64,000 nucleotides of DNA from Candidatus Woesearchaeota archaeon (GCA_018302985.1 JAGVZA010000004.1:38872-102871), one strand, 5' to 3'. Counted from the stretch's first letter, positions 31,465 through 40,670 are shown. Notes: generated by a model from the letters alone, not told the origin. Program-made: numbers and translations.

Positions 31465-33195
31465 GTGTTGAGCATTCGTACTTATCAAACAGAAGTGTTA
31501 ATCATAGGTTCTGGTGGAGCAGGACTACGTTGTGCTCTAGAACTGCATGACAAGAAAAGAGATGTGCTTGTTGTAGGCAAATGTGAAAAAAGAGATGCAC
31601 ATACTATTCTTGCTACTGGAGGCATAAATGCTGCCTTAGGTACAATGGATCCTCAAGATTCTTGGCAATTGCATGCGGCAGATACGATTCGTGATGGCGG
31701 ACTGATTAACAATCCCAAAGCAGTTATGACTTTATGCAAAGCAGCACCCCGAGCAATTTTAGAACTAGTTACTTGGGGAGCAAACTTCCATCGTGAAAAG
31801 AATGGCAATATTACTCAAAGATTTTTTGGAGCAGCAACTTATAGAAGAGCTTGCTTTATTGGAGACCATACAGGCAGAGAAATCTTAAATGTTTTAGTGG
31901 ATCAAGTTGAACAGAGAAAGATTCCTTTCTTAAGTCAAGTTTATATTTTTTCTTTATTACATTCTTCACAAGGAGTGTATGGCGCTGTTGGTTGGGATAT
32001 TCGCAAAGGAACTTTTGTTGTCATTCAGGCAAAAGCTGTTGTGTTAGCTACGGGAGGACATTCTCGTATGTTTAGCAGAAGCAGCTCTCGGTTCTGGGAG
32101 AATACCGGAGATGGCATTGGCTTAGCTTATCGATGTGGAGCTCAATTTATGGATATGGAAATGTTTCAGTTTCATCCTACTGGCATGGTTTATCCTGAAA
32201 ATGCCGCTGGTGTTTTAGTTACTGAAGCAGTCAGGGGAGAAGGAGGCATTCTCTTGAATACTCATGGAGAACGTTTCATGAGAAGATATGATCCTGCAAG
32301 AATGGAACTCTCTGCACGCGATGTTGTTGCTCGAGCAATTTATACTGAAGTACAAGCTGGAAGAGGAACTCAACATGGTGGAGTTTGGTTGGATATTACT
32401 CATAAACCTAAAGACTATATTTTACAAAGATTACCAAAAGTATATGCACAATTTCAACATTTTTTAGGCATTGATATTTCCAAAAAGCCTATGGAAGTTG
32501 GACCTACAGCACATTATTCTATGGGTGGATTATGGACTAATTATACAACTGGACAAACTAGTGTCAAACATTTGTATGCTATTGGTGAAGTTACTTCTGG
32601 CATGCATGGTGCTAATCGTTTAGGCGGCAATAGTCTAGCAGAGATTATGGTTTTTGGAAGGCTAACTGGAGAAGCTCTTGCACGTAAAGTCAAACGCCAA
32701 CGATGGCGATCTCTTAATAAAAAAACTGTGGATACTTTAATTTCTACTTTCTCTCAACAATTTAAGAATAAACGAGGAAATGATCCTCTTAAAGTCAAAC
32801 AAGATCTTATGCAGATGATGTGGGAACATGTAGGTGTAGTAAGAAATGGCAAACAGATAGCAGCAGGACTACAACTCTTGGAACAGTTCAAAAAAACTTC
32901 TTTATTTGTACATGGACCCTTACCCATGAATGCAAAATTGCTAGCTGCACTTGATCTCCAGCATATGCTGCCTACCTGCGAGATGATTTTGAAAAGTGCT
33001 CTCTATCGAACAGAAAGCAGAGGAGCACATTATCGTTCTGATCATCCAACAATACTTTCTTCTTGGAGAAAAAATGTCTATTGCACACCAACAAGACAAG
33101 GATTACGATTGTTTACTAAACCAGTAGCAAAAATTCCCAACACCATCCAGCGTCTTATTCTAGAAAAACAACCGACAACTCATCTTTTGGAATAA
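31465..33195 (+). CDS. Fumarate reductase / succinate dehydrogenase-type flavoprotein
   Basis: 576 residues. The FAD-binding IIGSGGAGLRCALEL is near the N-terminus. AHTILATGGINAALG carries His46 at the position that covalently binds FAD in FrdA/SdhA, which argues against L-aspartate oxidase, where that His is absent. Further motifs are FQFHPTGM, VTEAVRGEGGIL with the catalytic Arg region, HYSMGG and HGANRLGGNSL. No iron-sulfur (B) or membrane-anchor subunit is adjacent, so the electron partner is unknown. It may reduce fumarate made by aspartase (inference). The GTG start is leaderless by a TATA at 31431-31440. The 3' end overlaps the convergent pyrD by 16 nt. Confidence 0.85.
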   Translation: MLSIRTYQTEVLIIGSGGAGLRCALELHDKKRDVLVVGKCEKRDAHTILATGGINAALGTMDPQDSWQLHAADTIRDGGLINNPKAVMTLCKAAPRAILELVTWGANFHREKNGNITQRFFGAATYRRACFIGDHTGREILNVLVDQVEQRKIPFLSQVYIFSLLHSSQGVYGAVGWDIRKGTFVVIQAKAVVLATGGHSRMFSRSSSRFWENTGDGIGLAYRCGAQFMDMEMFQFHPTGMVYPENAAGVLVTEAVRGEGGILLNTHGERFMRRYDPARMELSARDVVARAIYTEVQAGRGTQHGGVWLDITHKPKDYILQRLPKVYAQFQHFLGIDISKKPMEVGPTAHYSMGGLWTNYTTGQTSVKHLYAIGEVTSGMHGANRLGGNSLAEIMVFGRLTGEALARKVKRQRWRSLNKKTVDTLISTFSQQFKNKRGNDPLKVKQDLMQMMWEHVGVVRNGKQIAAGLQLLEQFKKTSLFVHGPLPMNAKLLAALDLQHMLPTCEMILKSALYRTESRGAHYRSDHPTILSSWRKNVYCTPTRQGLRLFTKPVAKIPNTIQRLILEKQPTTHLLE

Positions 33196-34307
33196 GCTGA
33201 TCCGACAGCCTCACTAATATTCTTATACCTGTCTTGTTTGAGTAATTTGACTAATCCTTGGTTAATTTCACTAATGACTTGAGGGCCTTCGAAGATCATA
33301 CCTGTGATTAATTGCACTAAAGATGCCCCTAGTTTTATCTTTGTATAAGCATCTTCTGCAGAAAAAACGCCGCCACATCCCACCAAAATAAATTGTCCTT
33401 TTGTTTTCTTGTAAGTATATGCTAAAAGATCATTGGACATTTTTTCGACTGCTTTTCCACTAATACTTCCTTTTGAGGGTAATTCTTTGTCAGGAATTTT
33501 CCAATGCTCGCGTTTTTTAGAAAGATTTGTCAGGATAAATCCATGAATGCGATGTTTTTTTGCTACAGCGATGATATCATTCATTTCTTTATGTGAGAGA
33601 TCTGGAGAAATTTTGAGAAATACTGGTTTCTTTGTCTTGATTTTATCTAACCTTTGCAGTAATTTCTGTAATCTTTTTTTATCTGTAAAAGGCTGACCAC
33701 CGAAAGCATTTGGGCAACTAATATTTACTACAAAGAGATCTCCTATATTCGTGAATTCTTTGAATCCTTTTGCATAATCTTCTATTCCTTTGTTCGTGTC
33801 TGCTGTTTCTAGACAGTTTGTTTTTGCAATGCTTGTGGCTATGGGTATTTTGAAGTTTTTCTTTCTTAATTTTTGAGCAATAGCCTTAGATCCATCATTC
33901 ATTAATCCATAATTAACTATTATTGCCTGCGATTTTGGCAGACGCCAGAGTCTTGGCTTCGGATTGCCTGCACATGGCTCTGCAGTTATAGAGCCTATTT
34001 CTTCGAAACCGAAACCGACTGCAGGAAGTATGTCTGTCAGATGAGCATTTTTGTCAAATCCCGCAGATAGACCTATGGGGTTTCCAAAGTGGATTCCTAA
34101 AATATCTTGTTCTAATTTTTTATTTCTATATCTAAAACAACTTGCAGTTAATCCGCGTGTTATAGCATTTGTCCCTAAAGTTTTTCCTATCCTTACCAAC
34201 ATATTATGTGTTGTTTCTGGATCTATGAGGAAGAATATTCTCTTGACTAGATATTTATAGATTATTTTTTCTATTTTATTTCTGATACTGATGACACTCT
34301 CTTTCAC
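33180..34307 (-). CDS. pyrD: Dihydroorotate dehydrogenase, class 2-like with class 1-type catalytic Cys
   Basis: 375 residues. Oxidises dihydroorotate to orotate in UMP synthesis with FMN. The N-terminal helical extension (KYLVKRIFFLIDPETTHNML, about 19-38) is the quinone/membrane-docking type of class 2 enzymes. FMN-site blocks are GLSAGFDKNA, EIGSIT and GCGGVFSAEDAY. The active-site loop reads VVNISCPNAFGGQ, with Cys198 where class 2 enzymes normally have Ser and class 1 have Cys. The electron acceptor (quinone or fumarate) is therefore uncertain. It overlaps malic enzyme by 4 nt and is translated from the same message. Confidence 0.92.
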   Translation of the reverse strand: MKESVISIRNKIEKIIYKYLVKRIFFLIDPETTHNMLVRIGKTLGTNAITRGLTASCFRYRNKKLEQDILGIHFGNPIGLSAGFDKNAHLTDILPAVGFGFEEIGSITAEPCAGNPKPRLWRLPKSQAIIVNYGLMNDGSKAIAQKLRKKNFKIPIATSIAKTNCLETADTNKGIEDYAKGFKEFTNIGDLFVVNISCPNAFGGQPFTDKKRLQKLLQRLDKIKTKKPVFLKISPDLSHKEMNDIIAVAKKHRIHGFILTNLSKKREHWKIPDKELPSKGSISGKAVEKMSNDLLAYTYKKTKGQFILVGCGGVFSAEDAYTKIKLGASLVQLITGMIFEGPQVISEINQGLVKLLKQDRYKNISEAVGSAYSKR

Positions 34308-35416
34308 AATGATTTTACTTCTTCTACTTTAGGAATAATCTTATCCTTTGTAGGATGTTTTACTTTGGCAGCTATTTTTTTTGCAACACTCAAAAGCAAA
34401 TCTTGATCTATCTTCTTTATTCTTTCCTCTAAAATCTTTTTCATAATGAATGGAAAGCACACAGAGTTATTGACTTGATTTTTGAAATCACTACGACCTG
34501 TGGCAACAACCGCAGCACATCCCTGTGTTGCTTCTTCAATACTCATTTCAGCATCTGGATTGGATAAAGCGAAAATAATAGCGCGCTCTTTCATAGTTGC
34601 AACATTTTTACAAGTTAATACATTAGTCTGACCAGAAACTCCAATAAACACGTCTGCATTTTTAAGAGCATCCATAAGATTTCCATTTTCTTTTTGTTTA
34701 TTTGTCATGCTTGCTAGTTCTTCTTTATATTTATTGAGATCTTTTCTTCCTTGATAGATGATTCCTTTGCTATCCAAGACGCGAATATTGGTTGCTCCAG
34801 CATGCACTAAGAGACGCGTAATACCATAGCCTGCTGCACCCGCACCAAAGATTACTATTTTTACAGTCTTTAGATATTTATTAACCACTTTCAAAGCATT
34901 GAGTAATCCAGCAACTGCAACCACTGCAGTACCTTGTTGGTCATCATGAAAAATCGGGATATCCAATCTTCTTGTTAATTCGTCAACAATTTCGAAACAC
35001 TTCGGTGCTTCAATATCTTCAATGTTTATAGCACCAAAATTAGGAGCAAGATTCTCTACAATTGAGATTATTTCTTCTTTGTCTTGTGTTTTTAAACAGA
35101 GGGGAATAGCATTCACATTTCCAAATGCTTTGTAAATAAGTGCTTTGCCTTCCATAACTGGAATAGCAGCTTCTGCGCCTTGATTGCCTAACCCTAGCAC
35201 GCGAGAACCATCTGATATAATTGCAATAGTATTTCCCTTTGCAGTGTATTTATAGACATCCTCTTTTTCCTTGTTAATTTGCAAGACTACTTCAGCAACG
35301 CCAGGAGTGTATAGTAAAGCAAGGGATTTTTGATCTACTTTTATTTTTGGCTTAGTTTCTATTTTTCCCTTTAATCTCTCATGCAATTGCAATGCTGCCT
35401 GGCTTAGATTTTTCAT
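34304..35416 (-). CDS. Malic enzyme (malate dehydrogenase, oxaloacetate-decarboxylating)
   Basis: 370 residues, the short (bacterial/archaeal MaeB-like, without phosphotransacetylase domain) form. Converts malate to pyruvate and CO2 with NAD(P). Blocks are LALLYTPGVAEV, ISDGSRVLGLGNQG, the active-site Lys in MEGKALIYKAFG, metal-binding NIEDIEAPKCFE and FHDDQQGTAVV, and the NAD(P) Rossmann motif VIFGAGAAGYGITRL. It is the first gene of the unit with pyrD (4-nt overlap). It would connect C4 acids from aspartate to pyruvate and then acetyl-CoA. The TATA at about 35453-35460 gives a short leader. Confidence 0.93.
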   Translation of the reverse strand: MKNLSQAALQLHERLKGKIETKPKIKVDQKSLALLYTPGVAEVVLQINKEKEDVYKYTAKGNTIAIISDGSRVLGLGNQGAEAAIPVMEGKALIYKAFGNVNAIPLCLKTQDKEEIISIVENLAPNFGAINIEDIEAPKCFEIVDELTRRLDIPIFHDDQQGTAVVAVAGLLNALKVVNKYLKTVKIVIFGAGAAGYGITRLLVHAGATNIRVLDSKGIIYQGRKDLNKYKEELASMTNKQKENGNLMDALKNADVFIGVSGQTNVLTCKNVATMKERAIIFALSNPDAEMSIEEATQGCAAVVATGRSDFKNQVNNSVCFPFIMKKILEERIKKIDQDLLLSVAKKIAAKVKHPTKDKIIPKVEEVKSL

Positions 35417-35523
35417 GCTCTTTTATTGATCCTTCGTTCCTTTCTCTTTAATAACTTTTTCGTATCTTCTTAGCTACAACATTTATCCGAATCCTTTAAA
35501 AAGCGATCTTTGTGCTTTATTTT

Positions 35524-36090
35524 ATGAAAAAATCATCAACAGCTCCCACGCTAGCAGAAGTCATTTTTGCAGCAATGGATCATATTCCTTTAGGGGATGA
35601 ACTAGATCTTAGAGCACGTCTTAAACAACTGGTTGCTGACCATGCAGTCTCCAATGTTCGTCGAGAAGGCGGTTATTTTCAAGCTTATCAAATAGCAACA
35701 GTACATCAAGCAGAGCGGGAACGTTCTCCTAGAGAAAAAGAACGCTTTCACGATTCATTTTATTTTACTGAAAATGCACAACTTGCACAAGCACGACAAG
35801 AACATCATATTCGCGCTTCTCTTATGCCTGGTCTTCTCAAGTATTTCCCTGGTGCAGCTCAAGCAGGAGGAGTTTCTCTTGCTGTGCCAAAAACTCGCAG
35901 TTATAAATTGTATTTCATGTCAGACTCTAAGCTTGCTCATTATCTTACTATACTCTTTACTCTTAAAGAAAGCACAAATAAACCTCTTCTTCACTTAAAT
36001 GAACCTTATGCTTCGCTTCTTCTTCGACCAGAAAGATCTGCTTTTGGCAAGCCTCTTGAATGGCAAATTCCACCAACTTCTTTATTTTAA
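35524..36090 (+). CDS. Hypothetical protein
   Basis: 188 residues from ATG 35524, chosen by its 24-nt distance from the TATA-like CTTTAAAAAG (35495-35504); the frame starts at 35512. The sequence is rich in Arg, Gln and His with no signal peptide and no cysteine. The block YFQAYQIATVHQAERERSPR and the C-terminal LLLRPERSAFGKPLEW are its recognisable stretches, but no family was identified. Its end overlaps the convergent carbamoyltransferase by 9 nt. Confidence 0.5.
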   Translation: MKKSSTAPTLAEVIFAAMDHIPLGDELDLRARLKQLVADHAVSNVRREGGYFQAYQIATVHQAERERSPREKERFHDSFYFTENAQLAQARQEHHIRASLMPGLLKYFPGAAQAGGVSLAVPKTRSYKLYFMSDSKLAHYLTILFTLKESTNKPLLHLNEPYASLLLRPERSAFGKPLEWQIPPTSLF

Positions 36091-37005
36091 TACTTTGAGA
36101 ATAATTGCTTTTTGTGCATGCAATCTGTTTTCTGCCTGATCAAAAATTATGCTTCTTTTGGAGTCAATAACTTCTGCAGTTACTTCATGACCACGTAATG
36201 CTGGAAGACAGTGCATAAAGAGCGCATTTGGAGCTTTAGCAAATAATTTCTCAGTTACTTGATAGGGCTTAAAGATTTCTACACGCTTTTTTAATTGTGC
36301 TTTTGGAACATGATAAGACATCCAGGAATCTGTGTAAACAATATCTGCATTTTTGATAGCTTCTTCTGAATCTTGCGTTATGGTTAGAGAACCCTTTGTC
36401 TTTTTTGCCCATGTGTTTGCTTCTTGGACAACGTCAGGCAGAGGTTCATAGTCTCTTCCCTTTGGACAAGCTATACTCACGTGCATACCCATCTTTGTGC
36501 AACCCATCATCAAGGAATGAGTAACATTATTATTGCCGTCACCAAAATAAGCCAGCTTGAGTCCTTGTAATTTTCCTTTCTTCTCTTGTATTGTAAGCAA
36601 ATCACCCAGCAGTTGACAAGGATGACTATAGTTTGTTAATCCATTAATAACAGGAACAGAAGCATTTTGCGCAAATCTGACCACTTCTTCATGATCATGC
36701 ATACGAATCATAACTAAATTTACATATCGACTGATAGTGCGAGCAGTATCTTCAATAGACTCTTTACCTACACCCCATGGAGAAAACATAGTCTGGTAGT
36801 TGATGGAATCTCCTCCCATCTGGATCATGGCACTGTCAAAAGACAAACGAGTACGCAGTGAGGGAGCTTCAAAAATAGTTAATAATACTTTTTCAAAGGC
36901 TGCATTTTTATATTTTTCTGGATTTTTCTTGATATCTGTTGCTGCTGTTAATACTTGTTTTATCTCTTCAGGACTGAGATCTTTTTCAGATAATAAGTGC
37001 TTCAT
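36082..37005 (-). CDS. Ornithine carbamoyltransferase-like enzyme, variant substrate loop
   Basis: 307 residues. Transfers or removes a carbamoyl group using carbamoyl phosphate. The carbamoyl-phosphate site is canonical: SLRTR (49-53), HPCQ (128-131) and HCLP (265-268), plus the second-domain FDQAENRLHAQKAI. The ornithine-binding loop, normally DxWxSMG, reads DSWMSYH (226-232). Met is replaced by Tyr and Gly by His, so the amine substrate may not be ornithine. Gene order carbamate kinase, GTPase, this enzyme suggests catabolic use with ATP generation. It overlaps the preceding gene by 4 nt (ATGA). Confidence 0.85.
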   Translation of the reverse strand: MKHLLSEKDLSPEEIKQVLTAATDIKKNPEKYKNAAFEKVLLTIFEAPSLRTRLSFDSAMIQMGGDSINYQTMFSPWGVGKESIEDTARTISRYVNLVMIRMHDHEEVVRFAQNASVPVINGLTNYSHPCQLLGDLLTIQEKKGKLQGLKLAYFGDGNNNVTHSLMMGCTKMGMHVSIACPKGRDYEPLPDVVQEANTWAKKTKGSLTITQDSEEAIKNADIVYTDSWMSYHVPKAQLKKRVEIFKPYQVTEKLFAKAPNALFMHCLPALRGHEVTAEVIDSKRSIIFDQAENRLHAQKAIILKVLK

Positions 37006-38315
37006 TGGGCAAACCTCTTCAGAACATCATGCAATATTGTTTCTCCTAATTCTTCCAAGGTGTAAGAAACTGTTACTATGGGCTTCTTGATATTTAACAA
37101 CCTTTTGAGATTGACTGGTGTTCCATCAATCACGACATCACACTTTGATTTGTTGATAGTTTCTTCAAGTTCTTTGATTTGTTCTGGAGAATATCCCATG
37201 GCAGGAACTATTTTTTTCAAATGCATATATTTTTTGTAAAGTAATTTCATAGAACCAACTGCCGTTTCCTGACCATCTACTAATTTACCACCATATTTCT
37301 GTGCTACCAAAAAACCAGCCCCATAGGACATTCCACCATGGGTTACTGTAGGACCATCTTCTACTACTAAAACGTTTTTTCCTTTGATAAGCTCTGGTTG
37401 ATCCACATGCATCTTGAGATCTGCTTCGATAACTTCTGCCTTTGGATTATATATCTTAATATTTTTCTTTACAATTTCAATACCTTCTGGCGTTGCAGAT
37501 TTCATCTTACTTATGATTAAGACATCAGCACTTCGGAAGTTGACTTCTCCAGGATAATAAGCTATTTCATGACCTGGGCGATGAGGATCTACCAATACTA
37601 TATTCAGATCTGTCTTGTAAAATGAAAAATCATTGTTACCGCCGTCCCAAATAATAATATCTGCTTCTTTTTCTGCTTTTCTGATAATCTTTTCATAATC
37701 TACGCCAGCGTAAATAGGAATTCCTAACTCAATCCAAGGCTCATACTCTTCTCTTTCTTCTATAGTGCATTTGTATTTCTTGAGATCTTCATAGGTTGCA
37801 AATCTTTCACAGACTTCATCTTTGAGATATCCATAGGGCATGGGATGACGGATTGCTACTACTTTTAACCCATAGGACAGCAAGGTTTGTGCAACTTTTC
37901 TTGATGTAGAAGATTTACCGCAGCCAGTTCTAACTGCTGTGATAGCAACTACTGGTTTTTTGCTTTTGATTTGTGTACTTTTTGGACCCAAGAGCATGAA
38001 ATCTGCACCAGCTGCGAGAACGATGGATGCTTTGTCCATAACTTCTTTATGACTGAGATCTGAATAAGCAAGCACTACTTCATCTACTTTTAAGCTTGGA
38101 ATAATTTCTGCTAATTTCTCTTCAGGATAGAAAGGAATATTCTTTTTGTATAATCTACCAGCTAATGATTTAGGAAAAGAACGCTTCTCAATGCCTGGGA
38201 TTTGTGCCTGCGTGAAACCGACGACTTGGTAATGTGGATTATTTTTGAAATATACGAGAAAGTTGTGGTAATCTCGACCAGCAGCTCCCAAAATTAGTAT
38301 ATTTTTTCTTTTCAC
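37002..38315 (-). CDS. Cyclic 2,3-diphosphoglycerate synthetase-like P-loop protein
   Basis: 437 residues. The N-terminal Rossmann-like domain starts ILILGAAGRDYHNF. A P-loop domain with AITAVRTGCGKSSTSR (about 124-139) and DIIIWDGGNNDFSF as the Walker-B-like region follows. The family is usually annotated after cDPG synthetase of methanogens, but most members occur where cyclic 2,3-diphosphoglycerate is unknown. Here it sits between carbamate kinase (10 nt upstream) and a carbamoyltransferase (4-nt overlap), so its role is probably tied to carbamoyl-phosphate or nucleotide metabolism (inference). No other evidence for cDPG synthesis is present. Confidence 0.8.
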   Translation of the reverse strand: MKRKNILILGAAGRDYHNFLVYFKNNPHYQVVGFTQAQIPGIEKRSFPKSLAGRLYKKNIPFYPEEKLAEIIPSLKVDEVVLAYSDLSHKEVMDKASIVLAAGADFMLLGPKSTQIKSKKPVVAITAVRTGCGKSSTSRKVAQTLLSYGLKVVAIRHPMPYGYLKDEVCERFATYEDLKKYKCTIEEREEYEPWIELGIPIYAGVDYEKIIRKAEKEADIIIWDGGNNDFSFYKTDLNIVLVDPHRPGHEIAYYPGEVNFRSADVLIISKMKSATPEGIEIVKKNIKIYNPKAEVIEADLKMHVDQPELIKGKNVLVVEDGPTVTHGGMSYGAGFLVAQKYGGKLVDGQETAVGSMKLLYKKYMHLKKIVPAMGYSPEQIKELEETINKSKCDVVIDGTPVNLKRLLNIKKPIVTVSYTLEELGETILHDVLKRFAQ

Positions 38316-38325
38316 TTAAACACCC

Positions 38326-39249
38326 CTAAGTAATACTTGTTCCTTCTTTTCCTTTTAATGCTTTCGCAACTCTTGCTGGAGACGTGATTATAACTTTTTT
38401 CCCACCATGCTTGAGAAAATTAATTGCAGCTTCTATTTTTGGTCCCATGGATCCTTCTGGGAAATGACCTTCTTGCATATATTGCTTTGCTTCCCTAATG
38501 GTAAGTGTGCTGAGATTTTTTTGGTTTGATTTTCCATAATTGAGAGCTACTTTGTTAACTCCTGTTAGAATAAGCAAGAGATCTGCTTTAATTTCTTTAG
38601 CAAGACAAGCTGAAGCCAAGTCCTTGTCAATTACTGCAGCAATACCCTTGAGCTTACCTCGTTCTTCATAGACTGGAATACCGCCCCCACCAGCAGCGAT
38701 AACTATAGCATTCCTTTTCAATAACTCTTCTATGGCTTTTATTTCAATAATCTTTATTGGTTTTGGTGATGGAACTACTCTTCTCCAACCTCTTCCTGCA
38801 TCTTCCTTAATATTAATTCCTTCTTTAGCTAATTTTTGTGCTTCTTTCTCCGTATAAAACATACCTATAGGTTTAGTTGGATTTTTAAAACCAGGATCTT
38901 TTTTATTGACTACTGTTTGTGTTACTAGAGAAACTACTTTTTTATTACTTTTTATTTTCTTTAGCTCATTAATTAACGATTGCTCTATAATATATTGTAT
39001 TTCTCCTTCAAATTCAGCATCTAGAACATCTAAAGGCATAGGAGGGATCTTTTTTTCTGTTAGTTCATTTTGAGTTAATAAGTTTCCTATTTGAGGTCCT
39101 GAACCTGATACAATTACTATTTGATGTTGTTTTGCTAAATTAACTAATATTTTACATACTTTCACGATACTTTTTTTAATTTCTTTGTAAGTTCCTTTTT
39201 GACCTTTCTGTGTGATTGCGTTTCCTCCGAGTGCTAAAACAAGTCTCAT
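38326..39249 (-). CDS. arcC: Carbamate kinase
   Basis: 307 residues. Makes ATP from carbamoyl phosphate and ADP (reversible). Amino-acid-kinase-fold motifs: RLVLALGGNAI at the N-terminus, VSGSGPQIGNLL, GRGWRRVVPSP, IAAGGGGIPV and GVNKVALNYG, with FPEGSMGPKIEAA near the C-terminus. The start ATG (39249) overlaps the stop codon of the upstream endonuclease as TAATG, so translation is coupled; an ATG 12 nt further up is less likely. With the carbamoyltransferase downstream it can yield ATP from a ureido compound such as citrulline. Confidence 0.95.
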   Translation of the reverse strand: MRLVLALGGNAITQKGQKGTYKEIKKSIVKVCKILVNLAKQHQIVIVSGSGPQIGNLLTQNELTEKKIPPMPLDVLDAEFEGEIQYIIEQSLINELKKIKSNKKVVSLVTQTVVNKKDPGFKNPTKPIGMFYTEKEAQKLAKEGINIKEDAGRGWRRVVPSPKPIKIIEIKAIEELLKRNAIVIAAGGGGIPVYEERGKLKGIAAVIDKDLASACLAKEIKADLLLILTGVNKVALNYGKSNQKNLSTLTIREAKQYMQEGHFPEGSMGPKIEAAINFLKHGGKKVIITSPARVAKALKGKEGTSIT

Positions 39250-40250
39250 TAATGCCACCATCTCTTTACGGCTAATGCATGTGCTCTAAAAGGTTCAGCT
39301 CTTATATGATACAGTTTTTTATGCGAATATTTCATTAGATTTTCAATAAAGTCATTCCAAGAACTCATTTTTAAATAAATCAAATAATTACTACTTCTGC
39401 CTGCATATATCTTTCCTCGATTTTTAATTTTATAATCTCTTTCTCTTTCGTTTATATTTATGCTATACTTTTCTTCTAGCTTCTTATAATAGTCTAAGAA
39501 CCACCATTTCTTTTTCGATTGTTCCAATCCTATTCTTTCTGGTTTATTGTTTTTAGTTACAAAATATCCATCAGTATCAAAAAACCCCGCTGTAAAAGCA
39601 TCAAATAACTTTTTATTATTCCAAATGCTTTTGAATGTTTCTTCTAAACACTCTCTCGTTTTAAACATATTTGCTAATGCTGACCAGTAAAAATAAATCC
39701 TCCAAGATGTAGCTTCTTTTCTGCTTGTTATTTTATCATCTTTATAAAAATGTATGTCTACTTTTCTATTCCCTAAATTCTTTCCTAACTCTACTATTAG
39801 TGAATATACCTTGTCTGCAAAGGAAGACTCTTTAATACCACCAACAATATATATTTTTCTCTCATCGATGTGACCATCACCCATAATTAATCCGATTATA
39901 TATGAAAATAATTCTGTGGGAACTGTATAATAAACTCGAAATAGCTGATTATTTATTTTTTGATATCTTCCATATTTCACATCATACTCTTCTCTATTAA
40001 ACGAAACTCTAAGTATGGCTTTCTTAAATCCTGCAAATCTTTCTCTTTTGATATTGTATCTTAATAACCATTGGTGAATAACATGTCTATCTTTTCCTAT
40101 CATTTTTCCTATGCTTTCTGCAGTATACCCTTCTTTTACACATCGTGCTAAAACTCTCTTAATAGTTTCTTTTCCTATTAATTCTTCTATTTTGTTAATC
40201 CTTTTAGAACTTACATTGGTTAGCTGTTCTATCTCACTCTTTTTTACCAT
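39249..40250 (-). CDS. LAGLIDADG homing endonuclease, free-standing
   Basis: 333 residues. Two LAGLIDADG helices are visible: FSYIIGLIMGDG (115-126) and FTAGFFDTDG (219-228), each with the catalytic Asp, so this is a monomeric two-repeat enzyme. An N-terminal helix-turn-helix-like region (ESIGKMIGKDRHVIHQWLLR) may add DNA contacts. It lies outside any visible intron or intein. Its stop overlaps the carbamate-kinase start (TAATG), and its own leaderless promoter (AT-rich box about 40268-40279) appears to drive the whole carbamoyl operon. The C-terminus is Trp/His-rich (VKRWWH). It is probably a selfish element now embedded in the operon. Confidence 0.88.
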   Translation of the reverse strand: MVKKSEIEQLTNVSSKRINKIEELIGKETIKRVLARCVKEGYTAESIGKMIGKDRHVIHQWLLRYNIKRERFAGFKKAILRVSFNREEYDVKYGRYQKINNQLFRVYYTVPTELFSYIIGLIMGDGHIDERKIYIVGGIKESSFADKVYSLIVELGKNLGNRKVDIHFYKDDKITSRKEATSWRIYFYWSALANMFKTRECLEETFKSIWNNKKLFDAFTAGFFDTDGYFVTKNNKPERIGLEQSKKKWWFLDYYKKLEEKYSININERERDYKIKNRGKIYAGRSSNYLIYLKMSSWNDFIENLMKYSHKKLYHIRAEPFRAHALAVKRWWH

Positions 40251-40304
40251 AGTTTTAACAATAATTCCTTATTTATTAATCTTCTTGAGCTGTTTGAGAA
40301 ATGA

Positions 40305-40670
40305 TTAGGACTTAATAGTGAGGTTTGCGCAGACATCAAAAATCTCAAATCGTTCAAAGCGTTTTTTACAACCAAGGGGCTTAGGGAACCAACTACATTT
40401 TCCTTCTTTACTATTTTCTTGAGGCTCACACCAACCTTCGCATTCTGCAGCTACCTTACATTTGTTTCCAGCATCACTGGTTTTATTCATCCAGTACTTT
40501 GTTTTCTTGATTTGATCATAAATATAAATAGTTTCTACTTCTTCGGGATTCTTTTCTCTTATTTGTTCTTCGACTTCTGTTGTTATTCCAGTGTCTTTAG
40601 GGATCAATGGCTTATCTGCAGTACATCCTGCAAGCAACAGCACTACAAGCAAAAAAAATATTCTTTTCAT
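40305..40670 (-). CDS. Cysteine-rich lipoprotein
   Basis: 121 residues. The signal peptide MKRIFFLLVVLLLAGC ends in a classical lipobox with Cys16. The mature part has an acidic segment followed by seven cysteines (CKVAAECEGWCEP, GKCSWFPKPLGCKK, DVCAN), suggesting a small disulfide-knotted extracytoplasmic domain. Its start overlaps the stop of the VIT1-type gene (ATGA), so the two are translationally coupled. No known family. Confidence 0.7.
   Translation of the reverse strand: MKRIFFLLVVLLLAGCTADKPLIPKDTGITTEVEEQIREKNPEEVETIYIYDQIKKTKYWMNKTSDAGNKCKVAAECEGWCEPQENSKEGKCSWFPKPLGCKKRFERFEIFDVCANLTIKS

Noticed and set aside
31465..33195. L-aspartate oxidase (NadB)
   Set aside because: It carries the covalent-FAD histidine typical of FrdA/SdhA, and no NadA or NadC gene is nearby.
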